A stretch of 64,000 bases of DNA from Sutterella megalosphaeroides (GTDB lineage: Bacteria; Pseudomonadota; Gammaproteobacteria; Burkholderiales; Burkholderiaceae_F): the NCBI RefSeq assembly GCF_003609995.1, contig NZ_AP018786.1, forward strand, positions 1,250,001 through 1,314,000. The letters run 5' to 3'. Positions 33,043-42,469 of this stretch are shown here, one piece after another; the first letter of the stretch is position 1, and the number at the start of each line of letters is the position of its first letter. The notes beneath the pieces were generated by a model. That model had not been told where the DNA came from and did no database searches. It saw only the letters and a program-made list of their open reading frames with translations. The translations under genes and the position numbers were made by a program.

Positions 33043-34323
33043 ATGACTTTCGCCATGTGGGGCGCACTCATCGTCGTGATCGGGACGGTGTGGGCGCTCA
33101 TCAAGCGTTACGAGACCCGGTTGGTGCTGCTCACCTCCGGCCTTTTGATGACGCTCCTTTCGCTCGATCCCTACGCCGCCTTCCAGCAGTTTGACAAGTC
33201 GATGACGAACGGCTCGCTCATCATCGTGATCTGCTCCTCGATGGGTTTTGCGGCGGTCATGACGCTGACGAAGTGCGACCTGCACCTCGTGAGCCTCCTG
33301 ACGAAGCCGCTCAACAAGTTGGGCATTCTGCTTCTTCCCTGCACCATGGTCGTGACGGGCGTTTGCTCGATTGCGATCAGCTCGCTCGCGGGTCTTTGTG
33401 CCGCGATCGGTCCCACCATGGTGGCTCTTATGATCCGCGCGGGCTTTCGTCCGGCCGTGGCGGCGGCAACCGTAGTGGCCTCGACCCTTCCGAGCTTCGT
33501 TTCGCCGGGGTCGTCCCACAACGGGTTCGTCGCGAAACTTGCGGATGTTCCCGTCATGGACTTCATCACGTACACGGCACCGCGCACCGCGATCATCTCG
33601 GTCGTATGCATCGCACTGATGGTGCTCGTGTGCTTTCTCTACGGCGACTTCAAGAAAGAGGGCTTTCACGAAAACAACGAAGGCGCACTCGTGAAGCAGG
33701 CGGAAGCCTCCGAACTTCCAGAAAATCCGAAGGTTCTCTGGGCGCTCGCTCCGCTCCTTCCGGTGGTGATCCTCTTCGTCGTGTCGCTCACCTGGCCCGA
33801 ACTCAAGATGAGCGTTGCGACCGCCATGCTGATCGGCATGCTCTACACGCTCGCCGTCACCCGTTCCGACCCCGCGGACGTCATGAAGAAGTTCTTCGAC
33901 GGCATGGGGCGCGGCTACGGCAACATTCTCGGTCTCATCATCGCGGCGGGCGTCTTCGCGGCGGGTCTTCGCACCTGCGGCGTGATCGACCTTTTCGTCG
34001 AATACCTCAAAGGCTCGTCCGAAATCGCCAAAATCGGCGCCGCCGTGGGCCCGCTCGTACTCGGGATCATGACGGGCTCGGGCGACGCGGCCGCGTTTGC
34101 CTTCAACGAAGCCGTGACGGTGCACGCGCCCGAATTCGGTCTCACCATTCCCGACCTCGGCTACCTCGCCATCGTCTCCGCCACCTTGGGTCGCGTCACC
34201 TCGCCGATCGCCGCGGGCATGATCGTGATCGCCGGCATCGCGAACGTGTCGCCCCTTGACGTCGTGAAGCGCACCGCGATCGCCAACATCGGTACGCTCA
34301 TCGTGCTCTACATGATCAGTTGA
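33043..34323 (+). CDS. C4-dicarboxylate carrier, DcuC family
   Basis: A 426-residue polytopic inner-membrane protein with about twelve hydrophobic helices, starting MTFAMWGALIVVIGTVWALIKRYETRLVLLTSGL as in DcuC proteins (given by position: residues 1-34). Family features include GFRPAVAAATVVASTLPSFVSPGSSHN in the middle and TGSGDAAAFAFNEAV near residue 345. DcuC carriers handle fumarate, succinate and related C4 acids in anaerobes, often succinate efflux; this fits the fumarate-reductase-like enzymes elsewhere in the window. It has CAGGAG upstream. A TAGAAT at 32947-32952 is a possible -10. Confidence 0.88.
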   Translation: MTFAMWGALIVVIGTVWALIKRYETRLVLLTSGLLMTLLSLDPYAAFQQFDKSMTNGSLIIVICSSMGFAAVMTLTKCDLHLVSLLTKPLNKLGILLLPCTMVVTGVCSIAISSLAGLCAAIGPTMVALMIRAGFRPAVAAATVVASTLPSFVSPGSSHNGFVAKLADVPVMDFITYTAPRTAIISVVCIALMVLVCFLYGDFKKEGFHENNEGALVKQAEASELPENPKVLWALAPLLPVVILFVVSLTWPELKMSVATAMLIGMLYTLAVTRSDPADVMKKFFDGMGRGYGNILGLIIAAGVFAAGLRTCGVIDLFVEYLKGSSEIAKIGAAVGPLVLGIMTGSGDAAAFAFNEAVTVHAPEFGLTIPDLGYLAIVSATLGRVTSPIAAGMIVIAGIANVSPLDVVKRTAIANIGTLIVLYMIS

Positions 34324-34348
34324 GCTGCGCTCAACGCGCTCGAGAGAA

Positions 34349-34422
34349 GCCCGGGCACGCTTCGGCGCTCGGGCTTTTCCAAAAGGAAAAGGGCCGCCCG
34401 ACGGTATGTCGGCGGCCCTCGG
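34349..34422. terminator. Pair of convergent terminators
   Basis: AAGCCCG/CGGGCTT followed by TTCC ends the carrier gene. A second stem, GGGCCGCC with GGCGGCCC, is preceded by AAAA and so ends the minus-strand dipeptidase. Confidence 0.75.
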
Positions 34423-34442
34423 CCTTTCAATGACGGACGTTC

Positions 34443-36194
34443 TTATGCAACAAACGTCACGGGAATCATCGCGACGAAGCGCTGATGGTCGATGACGCCG
34501 CGCAGGTACGTGTCGGCCGTGACGCCCGCAATGCCGAACTTCGCCGCGTCGTGCGCGCGGAAGGTGAAGACCCATTCCGCGCCCGAGGGCGTTTCAACGC
34601 GGTGCATCGCGAGGGGCGCAGCGGGATCGTTGACGCCCGGTTTCGAAGTGGAGAAGCCCACGCTCCAGAGGATCGACTTCGCGTCGGGAACGCGCATCGC
34701 CATGCCCGCGGGGACCTTCAGGGTGAGTTTCACCGTGGCTTCTTCGTCCGAGACGCTCAGTTCGCTTCGGCTCGCATGCGCCTCAAAGCGATTGATGTCG
34801 GCGAGGATCGTGCGGTAGCGGCGGTCCGCTTCGGCGCACATTTCGCACGTGAAGCGCCCGAGCGCGGCGCGCTTCGTTTCCGCATCCATCCCGGGGAGTT
34901 CGGCGCGCAACTTCCCGAGCTCTTCGCGGAAGTACGCTTCGAGCGCGTCGCGCTCGGCGTGCACGCCCGCAAAGAGCCCGCGGTTGAAGTTCACGAGTTC
35001 GCCCAGAACGGCGTAGGTCCAGTAGCTGCGCGAGAAGTCGAGCGAAATGCTTTCGGGGCGTACCGCGAAGTGTTCCTTGCGGGCGGTTTCGAGGTCCATC
35101 CACCGGTAGCCCTCGGGGATCGCGCCCGCCATGGGGAACCAAGGAACGTAGACGCCCGTGTCCTGATAGCTCGAGCATCGCCACATGACGGTTTCGAGCG
35201 GCTCTTCGGCGATGTTCGCGATCCAGCTCTCGCGGGTGTGCGAGCGGGAAATGTCAACGGCGCTTACGTGGAAGGCGTCCGCGCGCCCGTCGCCGCGCGT
35301 GGCGTAGGTTTCGGGATTCGTGATGCGAAGGACGCGCATGACGTCCTGCACGCCCATGGGCTCCTTGGGGGAGAGGAGTTCGGGGTAATGGAGTTCGTCC
35401 GCGCACCAGACCCCTGCAATGTCGAGCCAGCCGAGACGCATGCGGTGCGACTTCGTCGGCGCGTGACGGTTTTCGTCGCTCTGGTAGGCGGCCGCAAAGT
35501 CGAAGTCGCCGTAGTCGCCCGGGGTCTTCGGCGTGTAGCGCCCCATTTTGATGGCATACTCGATCAGATCGTCGCTTGCGATCACGTTTTCTTTGTCGTT
35601 CAGGTCGACGTGACGGATGGCGAGCATGTTCGAGATGAGCATCACCTTGTCGTCGGGGACGCGCTTCGCGACGAAGTGGTGACCCTTGACGATGTTGATG
35701 CACCAGGCCTCATCCTTGTTCGCGACCGTGTAGTTGCGCGCCGGGCTCCAGTAGCCGTATTCCTCGACGAGCGCCTTGCAGATCATGACGGCTTCGCGCG
35801 GAGTGCGGGCGCGCTCGGCCATGAGACGGCGAACGAGAAAGCCGACGCCTCCGTTCTTGAGAGCGAGGCTCGACTCGTCTTCGAGGTCGCCGTCAAAGCT
35901 CGTGCCGCCGCCGTTCGAGCAGATGACAAGGCCTGCTTCGTTGGCGAAGCCCTGGTCGAAAGACGAGCCCTTCCCCGGCTCGAGCATGTTCGACCAGTAG
36001 GTGGCGAGCGTTTCGCTTGCCTGCGGGACGGCGGCTCGACCGGGTTCGGCCGTCACCGTTTCGCCCGGAGCGTGGTGCCCGGCCGGGCAGTAGAACTGTT
36101 GGTGCAGCGTGCGGCCGCCCGCGTCTTCGTTGTGACCGACGATGACGCGGCCGGTCTTGGATACGTTCTTCCCGACAATGACGGTGGTGCACAT
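34443..36194 (-). CDS. C69-family dipeptidase (PepD type)
   Basis: A 583-residue N-terminal-nucleophile hydrolase. The second residue is the family Cys nucleophile (MCTTVIVGKNVS), exposed after Met removal, and is followed by the expected VIVGHNED motif. Further matches include ANEAGLVICSNGGG, NYTVANKDEAWCINIVKGHHFVAKRVPDD and SRSHTRESWI. C69 enzymes are broad-specificity dipeptidases. The absence of a signal peptide puts it in the cytoplasm, where it may release free amino acids for fermentation or export to the neighbouring exported lyase-like protein (inference). Confidence 0.9.
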   Translation of the reverse strand: MCTTVIVGKNVSKTGRVIVGHNEDAGGRTLHQQFYCPAGHHAPGETVTAEPGRAAVPQASETLATYWSNMLEPGKGSSFDQGFANEAGLVICSNGGGTSFDGDLEDESSLALKNGGVGFLVRRLMAERARTPREAVMICKALVEEYGYWSPARNYTVANKDEAWCINIVKGHHFVAKRVPDDKVMLISNMLAIRHVDLNDKENVIASDDLIEYAIKMGRYTPKTPGDYGDFDFAAAYQSDENRHAPTKSHRMRLGWLDIAGVWCADELHYPELLSPKEPMGVQDVMRVLRITNPETYATRGDGRADAFHVSAVDISRSHTRESWIANIAEEPLETVMWRCSSYQDTGVYVPWFPMAGAIPEGYRWMDLETARKEHFAVRPESISLDFSRSYWTYAVLGELVNFNRGLFAGVHAERDALEAYFREELGKLRAELPGMDAETKRAALGRFTCEMCAEADRRYRTILADINRFEAHASRSELSVSDEEATVKLTLKVPAGMAMRVPDAKSILWSVGFSTSKPGVNDPAAPLAMHRVETPSGAEWVFTFRAHDAAKFGIAGVTADTYLRGVIDHQRFVAMIPVTFVA

Positions 36195-36368
36195 GGGTCT
36201 GATGGCTCCTTTGCATGGTGGATGTTGGCCGAAGGGATCCGGCGCTCCTCAATCGTTCCATGCTATCGGGAATTCGGCGAAACGGCTTGAGAGGAAACCC
36301 GTTCAGACCGTTCAATCCGCTCGTTTCGTCCTGTGTTTTGTTCTCGGGGCGCCCGACCGTAAAACCCA

Positions 36369-36405
36369 AAAAACCCCGTCAGCGACGAACGCGACCGGGG
36401 TTTTT
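36369..36405. terminator. Bidirectional intrinsic terminator
   Basis: AAAAACCCCG and CGGGGTTTTT form a 10-bp stem with A and T runs on both sides. It ends the minus-strand lyase-like gene. Confidence 0.88.
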
Positions 36406-36436
36406 CGGTTAGGAGAGATTTGTGTCGAGCGACTTA

Positions 36437-38107
36437 TTATTTTTGATCGAGGACCCATTCGAGCGAACGCTGAAGATCCGTCGTGAAGATGCGGTCATGA
36501 TCGACGTACGGTACTACCGTGCGGTAGGAGGCGAGGAGCTTCGACGTGCCTTCGCCCAGAGTGCGCTTTTCCGTACGGGTGCGGATGTCCATGGCCTGGG
36601 TCGTGTGGAGAATTTCGTAGGCGAAGACACCGGCCGTGCATTCGGAGAGGCGATCGAGGCGGTCTGCGACGACGTTCACGTTGGAGAAGGTTTCTTCGAT
36701 CCCGATCGAGGTCGGCACGCCGTAACCCATGACGCTGTTCGTGAGTGCCATGCCTTCCGCATAGATACCCGACATCGACTGCGCGATGTTCGCAAACCCG
36801 TCGCCGCCCTTGTTTTCAGGAGCAACGAGGTAGGTCGGGAGCTGCGTGCGGTGGCTGTCAACCAACTGGGTCGTACGCCAGGCGGAAGCGTGCATCACCT
36901 GGGCGAGCGCGCGACCGACGCTTTCCAACTGAAGCGCAAGCTGCGTGTTGTCGAAGTTGGCGCAGGAGTTGACGTGCGCGGTGGGCGAACCGGCTTCGTT
37001 CATTACGACGGCGGGAAGCTTCGAATACCAGCGGTCGGCCTTGACTTCCGTATTGACGATCGGATTGTCGGTCGTATGGTTGATCGCGGTCGTGAGCAAC
37101 GCCTTCGCCTGATCGACTTCTTCCATGGCGGCGGCAAGGATGTAGCCCGCGCTTCGGAAGGAGAGCGGGTCTTGAAGGTAGCGCTTTTCGTCCTTTTCCC
37201 AGAGGTACGACCCCTTGAGGTTCCCGAGAATGGCTTCGGACGCTTCGTGCTGCATCGGCCAGCCTTTCGTTTCGACCGTATGCCAGAGGAAGGGGGTGAC
37301 GTTGCCGTTCAGGGCTTCAAGGCTTGTCGCGACGAGTTTCGCATTGAAATTGAGCAGTTGCTCGACCTTCTTCACGGCCGTGACGGCCTGCGCTTCGCTG
37401 ACGTTCGAATTTGAGAGGATCGAAATGCCGTCAAGCCCGAACGGATGGAAGGGCTTCAGGCCGAGCTCTTTGCGGACGTCCGAAGCCTTGCGGCGTTCGC
37501 CCTTCCACATGACGTCCCATTCGCCCATGAGCGCAAGTCCGATATGGGTGGCAAAGCTCAGGTCGTTCGCGCCTTCGGAACCCTTCGAGGGAATGAGAGG
37601 CGTCACATCGTTGTTGACGTACTCGGCATAGGCGCGCGCGGCATCTTCGCTCATCGCGGTGTAGCCCGCCGCCATCTGGTTGAGGCGGATCACCATGGCC
37701 ATCTTGGCGGTGCGCTTGGGAAGGAAAGGTTCAAAGCCCGCCGCCTGAATGCGCATTTGCCGTTCGTTGAAGGCGATCGAAGCGCTACGGTTGGGTTCGT
37801 CCTCAACGCCCGCTTTTCCCTTTTCGCCGTCCGTGACGCGCTTTTCCTTGAGAGCGCCGTAATTGACGGTCAGACCGTAAATGTCGCGCCCGTCTTCGGC
37901 CGCGATGATCGGCGCCTTGTAGCCCGCACGCAGGCGCTTCGTGCCTTCGTCGGAAATTTTGACGGTTTCGCCCGGAGCGGAAATTGCCCAGAGCTCGTCA
38001 ACCGTGAGCGTGCGCCCGTCGAGCACGTGCTCGGCGGCATTGGTCGCTGCGGCACTGATCGCCAGGACGGCAACAAGAGTGAGCGGGAAGAAATGGCGGC
38101 GGTTCAT
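36437..38107 (-). CDS. Exported ammonia-lyase-fold protein A (HAL/PAL family, MIO triad missing)
   Basis: A 556-residue protein of the histidine/phenylalanine ammonia-lyase superfamily with a Sec signal (MNRRHFFPLTLVAVLAISAAATNA, cut after residue 24), which is unusual for the family. Recognisable elements are the catalytic-Tyr loop YGLTVNYG (77-84), IPSKGSEGANDLSFATH (172-188), QDPLSFR, DNPIV, and the C-terminal MDIRTR. In canonical enzymes the third element reads GSVGASGDLAPLAH and its Ala-Ser-Gly forms the MIO electrophile. Here the triad is lost and the loop is one residue shorter. The selectivity pair SH of HutH reads IQ here. Activity is thus uncertain. The start at 38107 is supported by the signal peptide. 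Confidence 0.82.
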   Translation of the reverse strand: MNRRHFFPLTLVAVLAISAAATNAAEHVLDGRTLTVDELWAISAPGETVKISDEGTKRLRAGYKAPIIAAEDGRDIYGLTVNYGALKEKRVTDGEKGKAGVEDEPNRSASIAFNERQMRIQAAGFEPFLPKRTAKMAMVIRLNQMAAGYTAMSEDAARAYAEYVNNDVTPLIPSKGSEGANDLSFATHIGLALMGEWDVMWKGERRKASDVRKELGLKPFHPFGLDGISILSNSNVSEAQAVTAVKKVEQLLNFNAKLVATSLEALNGNVTPFLWHTVETKGWPMQHEASEAILGNLKGSYLWEKDEKRYLQDPLSFRSAGYILAAAMEEVDQAKALLTTAINHTTDNPIVNTEVKADRWYSKLPAVVMNEAGSPTAHVNSCANFDNTQLALQLESVGRALAQVMHASAWRTTQLVDSHRTQLPTYLVAPENKGGDGFANIAQSMSGIYAEGMALTNSVMGYGVPTSIGIEETFSNVNVVADRLDRLSECTAGVFAYEILHTTQAMDIRTRTEKRTLGEGTSKLLASYRTVVPYVDHDRIFTTDLQRSLEWVLDQK

Positions 38108-38507
38108 CGGGTTCTCCAAATTGGTCACAAGAGAAAGAGCTGCAAAGGTGGTGTGGTCACGGCGGGTGCGATGTTTCGCGGTGTGATCGCTCCTTACAAG
38201 CGTCACTCTTTACCCCAACCGTATAAATTCATGCTACCTGTGGAACAGTCTTTGAGCTATTGGGTTAAATACGGTTGAGATTGTTACGATTTCCGATAGC
38301 GATTCGGCATACGCATCCGTCACCGGCCTCTGAGGATCGATGCGGAGGAATCCCGACGACGCTGTCGGGCGTCTTTCCCGTTCGGCTTCCCGTTCCGAGC
38401 CGCGCCCGCCGCTCCGCCGTGAAAATGCGATAATTCGTCATTCCCGTCGGGTGCCCGAACGACGGACGTACGTTGAACCCATTCTTATTGCGCGAAGGAT
38501 TTCGAGC
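38108..38507. other. AT-richer divergent region, lyase A / tilS
   Basis: About 400 bases with a low-GC core (38190-38285) that carries an inverted pair CAACCGTAT / ATACGGTTG (38216-38277). Toward tilS, an extended -10 TGCGATAAT lies at about 38426-38434. Confidence 0.55.
38216..38277. promoter_or_regulatory. Spaced inverted repeat, possible operator of lyase A
   Basis: CAACCGTAT (38216-38224) and ATACGGTTG (38269-38277) are exact inverted copies, 44 bases apart, in an AT-rich promoter-like segment about 110 bases upstream of the lyase A start. The spacing is about five helical turns centre to centre, as for cooperatively bound dimers. Confidence 0.5.
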
Positions 38508-41060
38508 GTGACCACGAAGAAACCCCTCTGGAAGCCCGACGTCGACAAGACGTCCGAACCCGCCCGAAAGACTCCCCGGCGAATCCGCAGCACGGAGAAG
38601 TCGACCGGGACGCCTTCGTCGCCCGAAAAGAAGTCGAAGAAAGCGGTGGCGACGAAAAAAGCCGACGCTGCTCGTATGCCCGCTGCGCCCACTACGCCCG
38701 TTGAGTCCGTGACCGAAAAGCCGACGACGGCCGAAGCGACGGCTGAAGCAACCGCGCCCCTCACCGAAGAAGAACGTCGCGCGGCGGAACTTGCCGCGCA
38801 ACTTGCCGAGATGGAGCGCATCACGGCCGAGTGGCAGGCGCTCGAAGCGCGCGGCGAAATCCCGACCGATCCCGACGTCCCGTTCGTGCCGCCTTTCGTT
38901 CCGGCCTTTGCCGAGCAGAAGACCGCTGAAGCGACCGAACCGGCCGCGTCCGTCGAACCCGTTGAGCCCGTTGAGGAAACCGCTCCGGGAACCGACACCG
39001 CCGAACTCTCCGCGGCTCCCGAAGCCGCCGAAGCGAGCAAAGTTTTGAAGACCGATGCGACCGACACCTCCCGCGAAGTCGAGGTGCCCGGGCTCGTGCC
39101 TTCGCCCGACGCGGTGGCTGCTGCCGCCGACGAGGAGGCGCCCGTCCATCGGCCGTCCCCCTTCGGCATGCAGCGCTCCCCGGTTGCCGACGACCTGCGC
39201 GCTCTCATTGCCGAAGCCGCCAAGGCGCCCGATTCGACGATCGGCAACATCGACGACATCGATTTCGAGCATATTCCGCCCTTCGGTTTTTCTCTGCAAA
39301 AGCCCGATCCCACGTTGCCCGTGACGGAGCCCGCAAAACTTCCCGACATCGAACTCGTCGACAAGGCCATTCGACTCGCGCAGGAAGAAAAGGAATTCAA
39401 GCGCCGCGTGCGCGAATTCGAAGCGCGTCGCAACCCGAAGGCAAAGCAAACGCCTCTCGCCGCACGCCTTCTCGGACTCGTGCGCGGTGCGCTCGAGGAA
39501 GCCGCCGACGAACTCGTCGGGCGCAACACGGAAGAGTTCGTGTTGGTACCGCTCAATCCCGTGCGCGTCATCGTGGCGCTCTCGGGCGGGCGCGACTCGA
39601 TGGCGCTTCTCGACATCGTCGCGCGCCTGTACAGGCAGCGCGATCAGGCGCTCGTTTCCATGGTGACGGGGGTCTACGTCAATCACGGCCTATCGCCCAA
39701 TGCGGACGCCTGGGAGGCGCACTGCCGCGCCGAATGCGAAAAGCGGGGCCTTCGCTTCGAAGCGCTTCGCGTGCGCGTGAATGCCAAAGGGGACGGCCTC
39801 GAATCCGCCGCCCGCGACGCGCGCTATCGTGCGCTTGTGCGCTTTGCGCGCTCTTCGGGGCACGACATCATTCTCACGGCACACCACGAAGACGACCGTA
39901 TCGAAACGTTCCTTTTGCAGTGGATGCGCGGTGCGGGTCCCGAGGGGCTCGCCGCCTTCCCGAAGACGCGCGACCTGGGGCGGCCGGGCTCTTTCCCGCT
40001 GCAACCTGGCGAGAACGGCAACGCGAACGTTCCCGTGACTCTCCTTCGTCCCTGGAGCTCGGTGCTTCGCGCCGACATCGAACGCTACGCGCGTTCGCAG
40101 CGCCTCAAGTGGGTCGAAGACGAGTCGAACGACGATTTGCGCTTCTCGCGCAATCGCGTCCGCCACGAAGTGATTCCGATGCTCGAATCGCTCCGCCCGG
40201 GCTTTCGCCATGCGGCGGCGCGCAGCGTCGAACTCATCGCGGAAACGGTCGACGTGCTCCGAAGCGTTGCCGAAACCGACCTCGAACGGTGCCGCTCGGA
40301 AAAAGACCCCCGTGCGCTCAACATCTTCCGCCTGCTTGAGCTCATTCCCGCCCGACAGGCCTGGTGCCTTCGTGCGTGGTTCGCACAGTGGGGGTTGAAG
40401 GCTCCCTCGAAGGCGCGCTTGACGGAAGCGCTTCGTCAGATTCGCGAAACGCACAGCGACGACGCATTTGCGTTGCGACTCGGTCGCAAGGAAGTGCGCC
40501 GTTGGGGGAGCGACCTCGTCGTGCGCGACGCCGTGAACGAAAGCCGGAGCGACCCCGACCGCGACGCGATGCTCGTGTGGACGGGCGACGACATCAACCT
40601 CGGCATCTGGGGCGGCACCCTCAAGGTGATCAAATGCAAGGGGACGGAGCCGGGGGTCTCGCGCCTGCGTCTCGAAGAGGGGCTCCTCGAAGTGCGTTCC
40701 CGTCGCGGCGGCGAAAAGCTCAAACTCTGGGTCAATCGTCCGACGAAGACCTTGAAGGCTCTTTACGCCGAAGCGGACATTCCCGCGTTCGACCGCGCGG
40801 ACCTGCCGCTCATCCGTTTGGACGGCGACGTGATCTTCGCGGCGGGGCTCGGGATGAACCTCAATGCGACGGACGACCCCGCGACGAATCCTCAGCGCTA
40901 CCGCTTCGTCTTCGAGCGCGAATCGATGGTGCTCGGCAAAAACGCCGTCGGCAATTTCGCCGACCTCTCCGACGAAGAACGCACGCGCCTCGTTCAGGAA
41001 CTGAAGTCGGAAGCGACGGAACGCCGCAAGAAGACCGCGGCCCTCCGCCGTCAGGGCTGA
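38508..41060 (+). CDS. tilS: tRNA(Ile)-lysidine synthase with long N-terminal extension
   Basis: An 850-residue protein whose C-terminal 490 residues are TilS. The PP-loop SGGRDSMALLD lies near residue 360, followed by VYVNHGLSPNADAWEAHC, ESAARDARYRAL, TAHHEDDRIETFLLQWMRGAG and RNRVRHEVIP, with a TilS C-terminal domain after about residue 680. The enzyme converts the wobble C of tRNA-Ile(CAU) to lysidine and is normally essential. The first 355 residues are low-complexity, rich in Ala, Glu, Pro, Thr and Lys, and are absent from ordinary TilS (about 430 residues). The GTG at 38508 is chosen for its GAAGGA site; an upstream in-frame ATG at 38340 is less likely. Confidence 0.9.
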   Translation: MTTKKPLWKPDVDKTSEPARKTPRRIRSTEKSTGTPSSPEKKSKKAVATKKADAARMPAAPTTPVESVTEKPTTAEATAEATAPLTEEERRAAELAAQLAEMERITAEWQALEARGEIPTDPDVPFVPPFVPAFAEQKTAEATEPAASVEPVEPVEETAPGTDTAELSAAPEAAEASKVLKTDATDTSREVEVPGLVPSPDAVAAAADEEAPVHRPSPFGMQRSPVADDLRALIAEAAKAPDSTIGNIDDIDFEHIPPFGFSLQKPDPTLPVTEPAKLPDIELVDKAIRLAQEEKEFKRRVREFEARRNPKAKQTPLAARLLGLVRGALEEAADELVGRNTEEFVLVPLNPVRVIVALSGGRDSMALLDIVARLYRQRDQALVSMVTGVYVNHGLSPNADAWEAHCRAECEKRGLRFEALRVRVNAKGDGLESAARDARYRALVRFARSSGHDIILTAHHEDDRIETFLLQWMRGAGPEGLAAFPKTRDLGRPGSFPLQPGENGNANVPVTLLRPWSSVLRADIERYARSQRLKWVEDESNDDLRFSRNRVRHEVIPMLESLRPGFRHAAARSVELIAETVDVLRSVAETDLERCRSEKDPRALNIFRLLELIPARQAWCLRAWFAQWGLKAPSKARLTEALRQIRETHSDDAFALRLGRKEVRRWGSDLVVRDAVNESRSDPDRDAMLVWTGDDINLGIWGGTLKVIKCKGTEPGVSRLRLEEGLLEVRSRRGGEKLKLWVNRPTKTLKALYAEADIPAFDRADLPLIRLDGDVIFAAGLGMNLNATDDPATNPQRYRFVFERESMVLGKNAVGNFADLSDEERTRLVQELKSEATERRKKTAALRRQG

Positions 41061-41473
41061 TACGCCGACGCGCTGCCACCCGCCTATCTCCGTCGCCCGC
41101 CCGATACTCCCGGCGGGCGACGTCGTTTCCGGGCTTGGGTGTCGGTTTTGAGGCTCTGTTTCTGTATTTTGCTCTCCCGATCCGCCGCAAAATTTCATCC
41201 GTTCCCGAGACGGGGAACGCTTTCTTTCCTCAGAAGCCCGCCGCGTCCCGAGAACGGGCGGCAGGTGAGCTTTTCACTGTATTTTGCTCCCGTCGCTTTC
41301 TCGTGATGCTTTTGAGGGGATTTTGAAGGGGCGATGCGCCTCAAACCCCGGCGGGCCGGGGATCCGGCGCGAAATCGTTGCCCTTCGAAAACCTTCAAAA
41401 CCGGTCGGATCGTTCCCGTATCTCGCAGCGAGGTGCGCCCGGGAGTTCCGGGAACACTCCCTCCGGAGAGGCC
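41061..41473. other. Convergent intergenic region, tilS / LysR
   Basis: About 410 bases. Beyond the hairpin at 41091-41122 it holds a 13-bp direct repeat, CTGTATTTTGCTC, at 41162-41174 and 41277-41289. No gene is seen. Confidence 0.5.
41091..41122. terminator. Perfect 11-bp hairpin after tilS
   Basis: CGTCGCCCGCC (41091-41101) and GGCGGGCGACG (41112-41122) surround a 10-base loop; only a weak T-rich tail (TCGTTTCC) follows. Confidence 0.65.
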
Positions 41474-42448
41474 TTACGACTGCGGCCCGATTCGTCCCGT
41501 GCGGATCTCGTCGAGTCTCAACTCCTTCTCGCCCTTTCGTACATGGGTCCAAAAGAGGCTCCTCAGCCAGACGAAGGCGGGATCCGCACTGCTTCGGCGG
41601 TGCCAGATGAGGGAAGGTTCAAGGGACGGAACGCTCGACGCGCGCCCGAGCACCACGACGGGAAGGAGCGTTGCCAGGTTTTGCGCGGTCCGCCACGGGA
41701 AGGTGAGTACCGCATCCGTTTTGAGCATCAGGAAGTAGGCCGAAATCCAGGATTCCGTCCAGAGGGTCGTGCCCGAGGTCGATGCGGGAATGACGGCGGG
41801 GCCGGGCGTCCCTTCCGCCGTCGAATCCGTGTCGGGATGAACGACGATCTGAATCCGTCGGTAGCGGGCTGCTTCCGCACGCCAGTCGTCGGTGCCGCTT
41901 TCAAGAAGCGTTTCGAGCGGGTGACCCGGGCGCACGAGGTGCACGTAGGGGGTTTTGACGAGCGGCATGTGTTCGAACTCGTCGGGAAGGTTCGCGGCGG
42001 GAAAAAGCGCAAAATCGAGGTCCCCGGCTCTCAGATGCGCGAGCGTCGTTTCGCAGTGCGTGCGAAAAGCGAGCCCCGCCTTCGGGGCCGCTTCATGGAA
42101 GGTCGAAAGCATCGGTTCGACGAGCATCGGGAAGGCGTTGTCGAGGCACGCTCCGCGAAAGACCCGATCGAGCCGTGCGGGCGCAAAGACCGCGTCGACC
42201 GTCAGGGCGCGCATGTCTTCGAGCACGTGCTCGGCGCGTTCGGCCAAAAGGAGCGCGCGATGCGTGGGCGTGAGACCGTGCCCGTGCTGCACGAAGAGGT
42301 CGTCGCGAAAGACCGTGCGTGCTTCGGCAAGAAGGCGGCTCGCGCTCGGGCCGCTGATCCCGAGCCGCTGCGCGGTTTGGCCGAGGTGACGCAGTTCGGC
42401 CAAGGTCGTGAGAAAAACGAGGAGCTCTTCGGTGATGCCGTTTTTCAT
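41474..42448 (-). CDS. LysR-family transcriptional regulator
   Basis: A 324-residue protein with an N-terminal winged helix (LVFLTTLAELRHLGQTAQRLGISGPSASRLLAEAR, residues about 9-44) and a LysR substrate-binding domain containing LRAGDLDFALFPAANLPDEFEHMPLVKTPYVHLVRPGHPL. It is transcribed away from the arylsulfate sulfotransferase gene, the classic layout for a LysR protein that controls its divergent neighbour. Its own leader carries a hairpin (42470-42499). The inducer is unknown. Confidence 0.85.
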   Translation of the reverse strand: MKNGITEELLVFLTTLAELRHLGQTAQRLGISGPSASRLLAEARTVFRDDLFVQHGHGLTPTHRALLLAERAEHVLEDMRALTVDAVFAPARLDRVFRGACLDNAFPMLVEPMLSTFHEAAPKAGLAFRTHCETTLAHLRAGDLDFALFPAANLPDEFEHMPLVKTPYVHLVRPGHPLETLLESGTDDWRAEAARYRRIQIVVHPDTDSTAEGTPGPAVIPASTSGTTLWTESWISAYFLMLKTDAVLTFPWRTAQNLATLLPVVVLGRASSVPSLEPSLIWHRRSSADPAFVWLRSLFWTHVRKGEKELRLDEIRTGRIGPQS

Positions 42449-42469
42449 TTCGTGAAGAAAATTCTTTCT

